Source: Hansfordia pulvinata (lineage: Eukaryota > Ascomycota > Sordariomycetes > Xylariales). Taken from it: a stretch of 64,000 nt of DNA. Below the pieces are notes generated by a model, which saw only the letters and a list, made by a program, of their open reading frames with translations, did no database searches and was not told the origin of the DNA. Positions 12,797 through 22,804 of this stretch are shown piece by piece. The stretch covers positions 744,001 to 808,000 of the forward strand of contig BJKQ01000014.1 in the NCBI GenBank assembly GCA_006538405.1, read 5' to 3'. A program made the translations under genes and the position numbers. Position 1 is the first letter of the stretch, and each line of letters begins with the position of its first letter.

Positions 12797-14067
12797 ATGC
12801 CCATCCCTTTCCTCTACAGCGTCTGGTCCGAGGGCATCCCGGACTGGGTGCCCGAGACTGTCCGCGACCCCTGGCTCGTCGCCAAGGTTGTCCTGGTCCT
12901 CGGCACCCTCATCATGATCAAGCGCTACTCGAGCGGCTTCCTCAACCCCGCCGACCGCAACATGCACGGCCGCGTGGTCATGATCACCGGGGGCACCTCG
13001 GGCGTCGGCGCCGTCACGGCGCGCACCCTGGCCGAGAAGGGCGCCCAGGTGATCCTGCTGACGCGCCTGGCCGGGTCCGACCCCTTCCTCGCCGACTACG
13101 TCGGCTCCCTGCGCCAGCAGACGGGCAACCAGATGATCTACGCCGAGCAGGTCGACCTGTCGTCCCTGCACAGCATCCGCAAGTTCGCCACCCGGTGGAT
13201 CGACAACGCGCCGCCGCGGCGCCTCGACATGCTCATCCTGTGCGCGTCGACGCTGACGCCCCCGGGGGCGCGCGCTGCCTGACGCCCGAGGGCGTCGAGG
13301 AGACGTGGATGGTCAACTACCTGGCCAACTTCCACCTGCTGGCCATCCTCAGCCCCGCGCTGCGCGCGCAGCCCGTCGACCGCGACGTCCGCGTCATCCT
13401 GCCCACGTGCTCGGCCTACATCGGCTCGCCGCCGCTGGCCGACGCGCTCGACAAGGCGCGCTGGACGCCGGGGCAGGCGTACGCCCGCAGCAAGCTGGCC
13501 CTGATGGTGTTCGGGCACGCCTTCCAGAAGCACCTGGACGCGTACGAGCGCCCGGACAAGCTGCCGAACAACACGCGCGTCATCTTCGCGGACCCGGGCC
13601 TGTCGCGCACGCCCGGGATGCGGCGGTGGCTGACGCGCGGCTCCGTGTGGGGCCTGCTGGGCTACGCGCTGGCGTACCCGCTGCCGTGGCTGCTGCTCAA
13701 GAGCGCCGACATGGGCGCGCAGTCGCTGCTGTTCGCCGCGATGGACTCGGAGCTGGGCCGCGGCGCGGGCGGGCGGCTGATCAAGGAGTGCCAGGAGGTG
13801 GACTACGCGCGCAAGGACGTGCGGGACGAGGAAATGGCCAAGAAGCTGTGGGAGCACAGCGACGCCTTGGTGGAACGGACCGAGAAGGAGCAGGCGGCGC
13901 GGCGGGCGCAGCAGAAGAAGGACGACGCCCGGACGGAGCAGGAGAAGAAGGACGCCGAGACGGCCGAGGAGATCGAGTCGCTCGTCGGCACCATCAAGAA
14001 GGGCAAGGAGGGCGAGAAGAAGTCGTCGTCCAGGCGGAGAGGCAAGAAGTCGGCGGCGGGCGCCTGA
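12797..14067 (+). CDS. Membrane-associated short-chain dehydrogenase/reductase (one frameshift)
   Basis: Single-exon SDR of about 423 aa after bridging. An N-terminal hydrophobic segment (LVAKVVLVLGTLIMI, about residues 31-45) would anchor it, followed by a Rossmann cofactor motif TGGTSGVGAVTA (TGxxxGxG), a strand LDMLILCAS, the catalytic-type segment SAYIGSPP with YARSK (YxxxK), and ADPGLSRTPGMRRW. The C-terminus is a long charged, coiled-coil-prone K/E-rich tail rich in EQ/KK repeats. It resembles the fungal relatives of yeast YNL181W (PBR1) and retinol-dehydrogenase-like SDRs; substrate unknown. The frame breaks at the G5 run 13264-13268: adding one G joins TLTPPG to ARCLTPEGVEETWMVNYLANF. 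Upstream and downstream halves are both strongly conserved in type, so recent loss or a sequencing error is more likely than old decay. Confidence 0.8.
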
Positions 14068-15162
14068 CGGGGCCCTTGAGCGAGACGAATAGAGATTAGA
14101 ACTCGGCGGGATCACGATTTAGAATACACGTCATTCACGCCTTGAACCTGGCCATGGCTGCTGCGTGGCGAGCTGCAGGCCCGAGATATCATATACGCCG
14201 GGGACCAGGCTGTTCCTCTACTCGGAGACAGCGAGTTGCAGAGCTGCTTCTTGATCGTCGTATTGCCAGTAGGCGCACCATCTCAGAGTAAACTCACGAT
14301 AGCAGCAGAGGCCCTGTATACAGCACCCCTAACCTCACAGCTATGGGCTCGGGCTCGGGCTCGGGCTCGGCAGCGGCGCCGATCAGCCCCCACTTCCGCA
14401 TCTGCGTCTCACAGGGCGAAGCTGGCCACGAGACGAGGCGAGCAAGTGGTCGCCCTTTACGACCAGCGCCAGCTGGCCTCCTCGCCGACTCTGGCAGAGC
14501 CAATGGATTGCTGCGAGTCACAGGTAATCGGCAATTATAGGGGTGCATTGCCGTGGACATGGATTGATGATACCTAAGGTACTCGTACATTATGTACAAA
14601 AGGTTGGTACCTATAGGTATCGGGCTGCTGGCCACCCCACCTCCACGGCAAAGCGGACCACCCGAGCCGAGGATGGCCGCCATCCCCACAAGGCCGATTG
14701 CCCATTATCAGCTCAATGAACCCGGGGTGGGGGGGGGGGGGGGGCGCATCGTCATCGGAGCCGGGGGAGAGCGTCTGTACGATTCCCGGCCCTCTCTCCC
14801 TCTGCTCTCTCCCACATTCAATTCGCACAGTCCGGCATCGCACCGCTCCCGTCGCCAACGCGCCAACCACCAAGACCCCTTCACCATCGAAAGCCAGCCC
14901 CTCCTCACCAATATCAATCACACACACCGCTTCGTCCCAGCCGCGAGCGCTCGTCATATCGTAAACTGACCGGCCGGCCCGCCCTCTTTTCGCACACTTC
15001 CGCCCACCGCCTGTCGCCCGTTCGGCTTGCTCTTTCACCATCCTTCCATCCTCTCTCTCTCTCTCTCTCCAGCTCTCTCTCTCTCTGTTGGAAGAAAAGA
15101 GGCTCGAGAAGAAGACCAGAAGCACAAAAAGACAAAGACCCACACACAACGTAATCCCAACA
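14068..15162. other. Intergenic; CT-rich leader
   Basis: No supported gene. Contains GGGCTC hexamer repetition at about 14345-14370, an ACCTAAGGTACTCGTAC motif cluster at 14572-14590, a G16 run at 14729-14744 and CT-rich tracts at 15050-15087 typical of fungal 5' leaders. Confidence 0.5.
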
Positions 15163-15199
15163 ATGCCGCCACCAACAACATCCACACCGAGGAGCAGCA

Positions 15200-15231
<32 letters not shown>

Positions 15232-15453
15232 GCCGCCGCGCACATCCACCCCGTCTTCTTCACCCCGCGCCTGCAAAGACAACAACAACCACAACAGCCA
15301 CAACATCAGCCCATCGGCGCCTTCGCTCCCGCTGCCGGGGCGGCGGGGGCCTCCTTTCCCGCGCCAAGCAGCCCGGTCGCGCGGGGCTACGTCTTCGCCG
15401 CCCCGGCTCCGGCTGCGGCGGGGTCGGTGGCGCGCTTGCCCTCGCGGCTGTGA
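15163..15453 (+). CDS. Hypothetical low-complexity protein, 96 aa
   Basis: An ATG downstream of a CT-rich leader opens a 96-codon frame. The product is rich in Ser (two runs of six), then Gln/Pro, then Ala/Pro, ending ARLPSRL. No domain is recognised. The CT-rich leader and absence of stops favour a gene, but low-complexity triplet repeats can keep a frame open by chance. A GT dinucleotide repeat begins 14 bases after the stop. Weak call. Confidence 0.3.
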
Positions 15454-15464
15454 GGGGGACCACT

Positions 15465-15466
<2 letters not shown>

Positions 15467-15498
<32 letters not shown>
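15467..15498. repeat. (TG)n microsatellite
   Basis: About 16 copies of TG lie just 3' of the small low-complexity frame. Simple repeat with no inferred function. Confidence 0.9.
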
Positions 15499-15502
<4 letters not shown>

Positions 15503-15660
15503 ACTCTGCGTATGCGTGCGTTAAGGCGTCAGTATATAAGGAAGCGGTCGCGTGCGTTATGATTTTTCTTTTTTTTTTGTCTTCATGCGCCCCAAGGCAG
15601 AACGGGGGTATGAGGCGGGAGGAGGCGAAGACACTTCGGCGGCTGGGGCAGCCGGCGATT

Positions 15661-15682
15661 GGGGGGGGGGGGGGGGGGGGGG
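15661..15682. repeat. G22 homopolymer
   Basis: A run of 22 G in the intergenic region. Together with G24 at 16275-16298 it is one of the longest homopolymers in the window and could form a G-quadruplex. Confidence 0.9.
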
Positions 15683-16274
15683 CAAGGCTGGACAGCGAAG
15701 AAGGGGATGTGAAGGGTCTATCTACCATACGCCCCTGCGGCGTGCTTCCGCTCTGCTACCATGCTCGGCGTTCTGCCGGACAGTTGAACGAGGGCTGTTT
15801 TATTACATAGCTCGTGGTGGTTGGGGACGGAGGGGACGGCCACCGATCACGCGTGAGGACGGCTCTGAATATCGGACCACGAGAAAGCTGATGGGTGATG
15901 AATAATGATGTTGACGAGCACGCGAGGAAACGACTTTGATTATTTTGCCGGTGTCCCCGCCTCCCCTTATCTGTTGCCACAGCGTCTGCGGCTTCGTGCG
16001 TAAAGTACACTGGGGTTTGGTGCTTTCACAGTTTTGAGCACAACCTCGAAAAGTTCCCAAAGACCAAAAAATAAAAATGAGCACCTAAAGGACCTGAACA
16101 GACTCGGCCCTGATGCCTTTCCGTCGCTCGCGCGCCCCTCCCATATGCCAAATTGGTGATCCCTTGTGCGCCGGAATGAAGATGAAAAAGAAAAATGTTG
16201 AAAGTGTAATAACGACAAGCCTGAGAGAAGATACCTAAACCAAACAGAATAACAGTAGTGTCCGTGCTGCTGCT

Positions 16275-16298
16275 GGGGGGGGGGGGGGGGGGGGGGGG
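16275..16298. repeat. G24 homopolymer in the R-SNARE 3' flank
   Basis: A run of 24 G lies about 40 bases beyond the stop of the R-SNARE gene. On the mRNA strand it is poly-C, possibly inside the 3' untranslated region. Confidence 0.9.
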
Positions 16299-16335
16299 TT
16301 CAGCCGAGCCTTCGAGCCTCGCGCCGCGCCGCGCC

Positions 16336-17173
16336 TCAATGCTTGGCGGCAATGACAATGGCGACGACGATGAGGATGACGACGACGGCCAGCAGGGCCA
16401 TGAGTTTGACGTTCTTCCACCACATCTGTCGCTTGAGGCCGCGGCTGCGGACGCGGAACTCGCGGGCGCTGCCGCCGAGGCGGTCGGTCTTGTCAACGAG
16501 CAGGTCGATGCGCTCGCCGCGCTCGAGCAGGCCCTCGATGTTGCGGGTCATGATGCCGCGGACGTCGTCGATCTCGCGCTGGGCGGTGGCGATGGCGTCG
16601 TCGCGCCCGCCCGAGGTCGAGGCCAGGTCGACCATGAGGCCCTTGAGGGAGGCGTTGAAGGAGGCGGCGCCGTAGTTGGGCAGGTCGGCGAAGTCGAGGC
16701 GGTCGGCGGGGAAGTCCTCGAAGAAGCGGCGGCGGACCTCGAAGAGGAAGCCGAAGGGGACGCGGCGGCCGAGAGCCGAGTCGGCGACGACCAGGAAGGT
16801 CAGGCCGCCGGCGGACGAGTTGGCCGGGTGGGCCGAGGGCGCCTCGCTGACATAGTGGATGTGGTGGGAGCCGTGGGTGTAGGTCAGCTTCTGGGGGGTG
16901 TCGTGGGTGATCTTGGGCAGGATGAGCGAGGCCAGCGACGACGTCTGGGACGAGGCCGAGGTGGTGCATTCGGATAGGATGGTCGAGTGGTGGGCGATGC
17001 AAGCACTGGGGGGAGAGGCGAGTCAGCTCGGAGCGTGGAGACAAAGGCATTCACGCCGCCGCAGAGAGGGGGGGCGGGCTGCCGACTCGCACGCGACCGC
17101 GACGGCGTGCGCAGCAATGGGCCATGGGGCGGGCGTACTAGAGCAGAGGGGTCTGGGAGGATGACGACGCCAT
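16336..17173 (-). CDS. Longin-domain R-SNARE, VAMP7/Nyv1-like
   Basis: Tail-anchored R-SNARE of 234 aa for fusion at the vacuole/late endosome, by analogy with VAMP7 and yeast Nyv1. Two exons: 17173-17139 and 17005-16336, split by a 133-nt intron inside codon 12 (GTACGC donor, CCCAG acceptor). Exon 1 begins MASSSSQTPLLY and exon 2 continues ACIAHHSTILSE, the usual longin start. The longin fold spans about residues 8-130 with FEVRRRFFEDF. The SNARE motif begins near DDAIATAQREIDDVRGIMTRN; the zero-layer arginine is in LLERGERIDLLVDKT. The C-terminal anchor is a 20-residue run of L/A/V/I ending IAAKH. All frames agree; no break. The exact membrane (vacuole versus endosome) is inference. Confidence 0.93.
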
Positions 17174-18060
17174 GTTGACGGTGCTGGCGGGACTGATGTC
17201 CGTCGTGGATGGTCGGGAGCGCGGCGATGGAAGGTGAAAATGCGGCGGCAGGTACAGAGACAGGCTGGATAGGTCGGATAGAGGCAGCGGCCGGTCGTGA
17301 TGCGAGGGCGGCGATGCAAGTGGGACGGTCGCGGCGCTTGTGCGAGTCTGGTGATGAAGTCTGGTTGGTGCTGTTGCTCACGGCCGCCGGGTGTGAATTA
17401 CGGAGTACCTACCTCTCCGTAATGCGATGGGCCTCGGAGAGCTGGGGTAGCCGGTACGACTGGCCCTGCAGCATGACGTCCACGCCCTGCCAAGCTACAT
17501 AAGTTGGGGCTAGAACGTTCCAGCGAATTTATTCAGGTACGGATACTTGAATAAAATGATGTACCTAATGCATGTCCCAACGGTTTCAATTCTTCCTTCT
17601 GCACAAAACAGACGAAAACGGACTACCGTTCTCTCCGTTTCCATCATTTCATTACGGATAAGCCCACACTGTCCGTCTGCGATGCTCGATGTTGAGATCG
17701 AATGAATGTTCATCCTTTCGTCACGAAGTCTTCGCCGTCATCGTAGTACCACTGCTATCTATATCACCGGGATCTTACATATTAACATAACGTATGTCTT
17801 CTTCATCCTTGGATTCGAGCACTGTCATGGGGATGACTACACGAGATTCGACTCGGTCTCAAGGGGAAAACCTCAAAACCAAGAAACGCCCGCCACAGAT
17901 CCAGTGTCTAAAGGGTAACATATACTGGGAAGTTCTGTATGCACTTTCGATTGTTTCTTTGTTTGTCAATTGTAATAAATTGTAAAGCACGATAAGTTAG
18001 GTATTTAAAAGTCAAACAAGTTGCCCGACCTCACGCTTGGGCAGTCTCATAACCTGAGTA
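17174..18060. other. Intergenic, relatively AT-rich
   Basis: No supported gene. From about 17500 to 18060 the composition is noticeably more AT-rich than the surrounding sequence, with only short frames. It separates the R-SNARE start from the 3' end of the kinase-like gene. Confidence 0.55.
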
Positions 18061-18495
18061 TTACGGGCGACGGCCAGGTATCTCTTTCACGTGCCTGAAG
18101 GGTATTTTTCTCTCTCCCGGAGGTATGTAGCCATTATCCCGTGGTAAGTAGGCATACGAGACATCCCTTTCCTCGAGTGCACTCGCCAGCTTCAGCATAC
18201 CCTCCGGGCTCTCGCGTTCGTCTGGATGGTACTGCAAGCCGCCGGCGAACAGGTCGAGCATGGGGTCCGTCACGAGCAGGTCGTCTCCTCTCAGTTGCCG
18301 GAGGGAATCGAGTACTTGGTCCCTCTTGGTCAACCCCCTGCCTGCAGGGAATTTATTCGGCGGGTTATCATCGAAGAAGACGCTGTCTACGACCAGGGTC
18401 GTGCTCCAGATATCCGAAGCGGGCGTGGGTCTTGAGGTTTTACCTTTGCTATAGCGATAGTAGAATTGTTCTGCCATTGGGTACTGTCAGCAATA

Positions 18496-18562
<67 letters not shown>

Positions 18563-19334
18563 ATATATATACATACATATATATATATGCACATCTTGAA
18601 TACTCTGGCGGGGCGCGGGGCAGTCTCACCGGGACTCTTGGTGTTGCTCGGGAAGTAGCGGTACTCGGACTGGTAGCCGGTGTCAGTGGCCTGGCCAAAG
18701 TCGATCAGCCTGGCGCTGTCCGCGGAGGCGCCTCGCTTGGGCGCCGGCACCCCGTAGACAATGTTGGACGTGTAGATGTCGTAGTGGCCAACGCCCGCCT
18801 CCTTGAGCGACACGAGGAGCTCGAACAGCCGCTTGAACAGGGCCCTCTTCGCCTCCGGGTCCCGCGGCAGCCGCGTCTGCGTGAGAGCGTCGAACACCTC
18901 GCCGCCGGGCAGGTACTCCATGACGGTCACGACGGAGGGGGACGACGACGATGACGACGACGACGCGCCCCCGCCCCCACCGCCCCGTGTTTCGATATGC
19001 CCAGGGGCTCGGGGCACGCGCCGTGGTCGCGCCTCCACACCTTGAGCTGCATCCGGTACTCGTTCTCGCTCTTCGCGGCTATGTCCTTGCTCTTGGAGGT
19101 GTCCATCAGCTTGACGATCGCCCGCTCGCCCCGGTACTCGCCCAGCCAGGCGCTGGCGAAGCTGCCCTTCTGGAGCTCGTGGTCGATGTGGACCAGGTGG
19201 CCCTCGACTCTCCTGTCCTGCAGCTCCTCCGGGATCGCGGCCCTGCTCACCCGCCCCGCGATGGGCGTCGGCGCGACCGCCGGCGCCAGGAGGGCTGCAG
19301 CCCAGGCCGCGGCCTTGAGGAGCCGGAGAGCCAT
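18061..19334 (-). CDS. Protein-kinase-like protein with signal peptide (one frameshift)
   Basis: About 393 aa after bridging one base. It starts with a signal-peptide-like segment (MALRLLKAAAWAAALLAPAVA), suggesting entry into the secretory pathway. Kinase landmarks follow in order: a glycine-loop-like QKGSFASAW (about 55-63), the VAIK equivalent AIVK (Lys75), MEYLPGGEVFDAL (hinge), GHYDIYTSNIVY (HRD-like loop with Arg replaced by Tyr, Asp and Asn kept), LIDFGQAT (DFG), then a helix-F-like SDIWSTTLVV and LFAGGLQYHPDERESPEGML. The frame changes in the C-rich tract 18968-18986; one added G on the coding strand repairs it. An intron rich in (GA)n follows; the phase-compatible donor is GTATGT at 18576 and the acceptor ends at 18484, but a GTGAGA at 18629 is an alternative with mismatched phase. 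Activity and export are predictions. Confidence 0.7.
18501..18555. repeat. (TC)n microsatellite inside the kinase-like gene's intron
   Basis: About 27 TC units, reading (GA)n on the coding strand, fill most of the predicted intron between exons ending at about 18577 and starting at 18483. Next to it is an AT-rich (TA)n stretch at 18563-18588. Confidence 0.9.
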
Positions 19335-21887
19335 CCTGGGCCAGATGGGGACCCTCGACCGCGGCCGAGAGGGGGTTGCGGGACTTGAGTCTGTTGAGCT
19401 ACCTTGAGAGCATTAGGGGGTGGGGGGGTTGAAGAGTAGCAAAACGACGCGGCAACACACTATCCGTGCAAGATGAAAGCGGATAAACGCGAAGCAGTGA
19501 GACAAAGCCAGGTAAGCCTGGCGATCATGGGCCAGAAGACACAAAGCAGGCGTACACGCGGGAGGGATTGGGTTGAAGTAAGGCAGCGCGATACTCGCGG
19601 AGTCGCGGCTCACAATGCCCCCGCCCGTCCCGTGTTGCTCCTTGCGAATACTATCCCACACGTCGTGAAAAGTGGCGGCGGCGACTGCGGCGGTGTTCAA
19701 GCCCGAGCGTGAAAGGATCACGGGTCGCCAACACAAGTTGGTGGAGCCCAGTGAGGAGAGTTGCCGCGTCAGTCAGCCGCTCACAAACACTCGGCAGGCC
19801 GCGGGCTTAGCCAGAACAACTTTGGGGCTACATAGAGAAATAATTAGTGCTTTAAATCGATTAGAGTCAAAAGGCCTTTTAAGTTTATATTTATCCGTTA
19901 CTAATACAGGTTCATTCCCATGGCGGCGAACAGTCAAGCGGCGGCCGCTTCTCAGGGCGGCGACGAGGATAAGGCACCTTGGGTCTGATGATTCCCGTGG
20001 CCAAGTTAAGGGAGGGGCTCTGTGTGTAGGAGCATGGAAGAAGAAACAGATAGGCGTGCCACGGGCCTCTTCTAGAGAGAAAGGCGCAGCGATTCTGAGC
20101 CTCGGACTACTGGGAACACTCTTGGCCGCCTGCCATTGTTCACCTGCCAGCCAGCAGGGTGGTGCATTCTACTACTTCTTGTATAGTAAGTAGCTAGGAT
20201 CCTAAATTACACGATTGGACACCGTATTCTAGCAAGATCGGGCGGCCTCGGCGGAGCTGAAGCGGCAAAGGGCTGCGCCGAGTGCCCCGGTGTCCGGGCT
20301 TGGTGGGAAAAAGGCGGAATCCTGCGGCAGCCATCGCGCGGAGGCGAAGAGACTGTGGAAAAAAGTCCGTAGAAAGGCTGTTCGAGCAGAGACGGCGTCG
20401 GCTCGGCGCACCAAAGGCCTTTTTTCTTTTTTTTTTCTTTTTTTTTTTTTTTTAAAAAAAAAAGGCCAAATCAGGTCGGCCTATATTTCGTGCTGTCCCA
20501 GCCATGCGGCGAGTTTGACTCCCATGTAATTAGACTCTCGGCGTCGTGCTCCTCGCACGCGGGCACCGCGATGGGCTCCGTCTACCCTGATGAGCGCATT
20601 CCGAGGGTCCCTGAATGTGTGTATTGCGTTCTCGTCCGCGGGCAAGAGGTATACTTGTGGCGTTTCGTGACTTTGTTTTCTCTCTCTCTCCATCGCCCTC
20701 CAAAGCTAACCAATGGATTAGAGTAGCATCGTGCGAAATCCCAGCGGCCGGGGGCCGTTGGCGTGCATCCTGCCGCCGCTGGCGTCAGCTCACCGGCGGA
20801 AACATGGCACTTTTTGATGATTACGGATGGCAATGTGGCGTTGAGCGAGGGACCGGCAGTGGGGGGTTTGATATGTCAGAAATGTGTATGCATACAGTAT
20901 CAAAAGTCTCCACGTGCCGTGTATTGGGAAGATGCTATCTTACCCGAACTACATAGGTATTCATGTTGTTGGACAGCTTTCCAAATACTACAATGCATTT
21001 ACTACGAAAGATGGGCTGTGGTAGGTCCCCCGTCTCCGACTCCGAAGCGAAGCCTGCTGGTCCGAAGACTCACTCTGGCGGGCGCTGCTTGTTATTGGCT
21101 TTGAACACTTACGCTGATGTGCCCGATCTGTCAAGGGTTCCATAAGCGCAGAAGCTTCGCTTTTATTACGCTCTACTTCTTCCCTCTTCTGCCAGTCTCC
21201 CATGCTTATATGCCTTTGCCCTTTGCCAGTTCACGGCCTTCCAGCATGTTGCGCTCTGCACCACCATCGTGCAAGCAGTGCCGCTCCTGCTGCACTCTCG
21301 TGACTGCCTCACGCGGGCGGCGCTAATGCGAACCTGAAACGCCGAACTCAGAATGCAGATTGCAGGTGCCTGATGACATGTAGCTACATGGCCGAGAAAG
21401 TTTCTAGAGATTAGGTACCGAGTGTTCTCGCCAGTGAGTAGGTACCTACGGTACCTAGAAGTGAAGCTATGTTCGGATCGACCCGTGCTCGACGGACAGA
21501 CGGTACGAGTACCAGTCATTACATAGAACTGTGATTAAGGTGGAATGGAATAAGCCAAGTACTACATAAAGTTAAGCTGGAGGTAGATGTACATGCGACA
21601 AGGGGAGTTCGCCCTTGGGGAGAGGGTCATAGGTTCCATGGATCGTTCAGACTTCGTCACTTCGTTGCGCGGGTGTGCATGCAATCTTCGTCCTGCTACC
21701 TGCCAACGCCCAGTTTTCCCCCCTAACTAGAACCTTTTCTCCTCCTCTTCTTCTTTCTTTCTTTCTTTCCTCTCCCGTCTGCTCTCCCAACCCTCTTGCA
21801 TGCCTACTATCTTCCTCTTTTCCCCCCTAACTAGAACCTTTTCTCCTCCTCTTCTTCTTCCCCCTTCCCGCTCAGGCGTCAGACCCG
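19335..21887. other. Intergenic with AT-rich island, T/A hairpin and a duplicated 42-bp unit
   Basis: No supported gene in 2.5 kb. The interval 19830-19920 is unusually AT-rich, possibly old inserted DNA. At 20413-20467 AAAGGCC, long T runs and then a run of A followed by GGCC form a strong potential hairpin. AGGTACC-type motifs cluster at 21413-21455. A long open frame at 19672-20193 (+) has no family features. Confidence 0.5.
21714..21859. repeat. 42-bp direct repeat, two copies
   Basis: Two exact-looking copies (21714-21755 and 21818-21859) begin TTTTCCCCCCTAACTAG and continue into a CT-rich tract. They are 104 bases apart start to start, just beyond the stop of the LtrA-family gene. This looks like a local segmental duplication rather than a transposon scar, since no flanking target duplication is seen. 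Confidence 0.85.
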
Positions 21888-22724
21888 CTACCGGTGGTGC
21901 GCCTCCCAGTCCTGCGGCGCCAGCTGCGCGCCCTCGTAGCTGCCGGGCGACCCCATCATCATCATCTGCGCCGAGCTCGACCTCCTGTGGTGGCCGTAGC
22001 CGCCGCCGCCGCCGCCGCCACTGCTGCTCTCGACGTCGCTGTGCCTCGGCGTCCGGACCTGAGTCAGCGCCTGCTGCGGGTGCGGATCGTATGCACCGTT
22101 GCCGGGAGGAGAGTCCGAGTACACTGTCGTCGTGGGCGCGTAGGCCGTCGTGGTGGAGGACTCGCGCGCCATGGCCCCTCCTCTTTCTCCCCCTCCCCCC
22201 GTCGCTGCGGCCCCCGACTGCCCGTAGGCCGCGGCGTACGCGTTGTCCTTGAAGCCCGGCGCGGTGCTCACGGAGAAGTTGTTGCGCTGGTGGTGCCCGC
22301 CCATGGAGGCCCGCATGTCGGTCAGCGGGAGCATCTCCGGGTCGACGGCGGCGGCGGCCTTGTACTCCTTGTTGTGATTGCTGCCGCTGCTGTTGCCGCC
22401 CAACGCACCACCAGCAACCTTGTCGTACCGGCCCATGCCGAAGAAGGTGGGGTGGGGCGCGTGGGAGAGGATGAGGACGGCGAAGTAGGCGAGGGTCAGG
22501 GTGGGGACCATCATGGAGCTGCGGAAGTAGCTGTCGGCGGCGTCGACGTCGACGACGAGGGCGGCCGTCAGCGACAGGCCCAGCGCCACGACGATGCAGA
22601 AGGCCGTCCGCGCCACGTTCCAGGGCGACCAGCCCTTGTGCTTGCTGAGGACGTGCAGGATGGTCAGGATCAGGAGCACGACGCCCGCGCAGACAAAAGT
22701 GTAGACGAACTGATCACGTTAGTT

Positions 22725-22804
<80 letters not shown>

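Noticed and set aside
13264..13268. Programmed ribosomal frameshifting as the cause of the broken frames
   Set aside because: Slippery heptamers and downstream structures are not evident, and unrelated genes in the window share the same add-one-base defect, which fits a sequencing error better.
13138..14115. Minus-strand open frame of 325 codons
   Set aside because: Antisense to the SDR gene; leucine/arginine-rich with no motifs.
19672..20193. Plus-strand open frame of 173 codons
   Set aside because: No family features and it crosses an AT-rich island; likely chance or debris.
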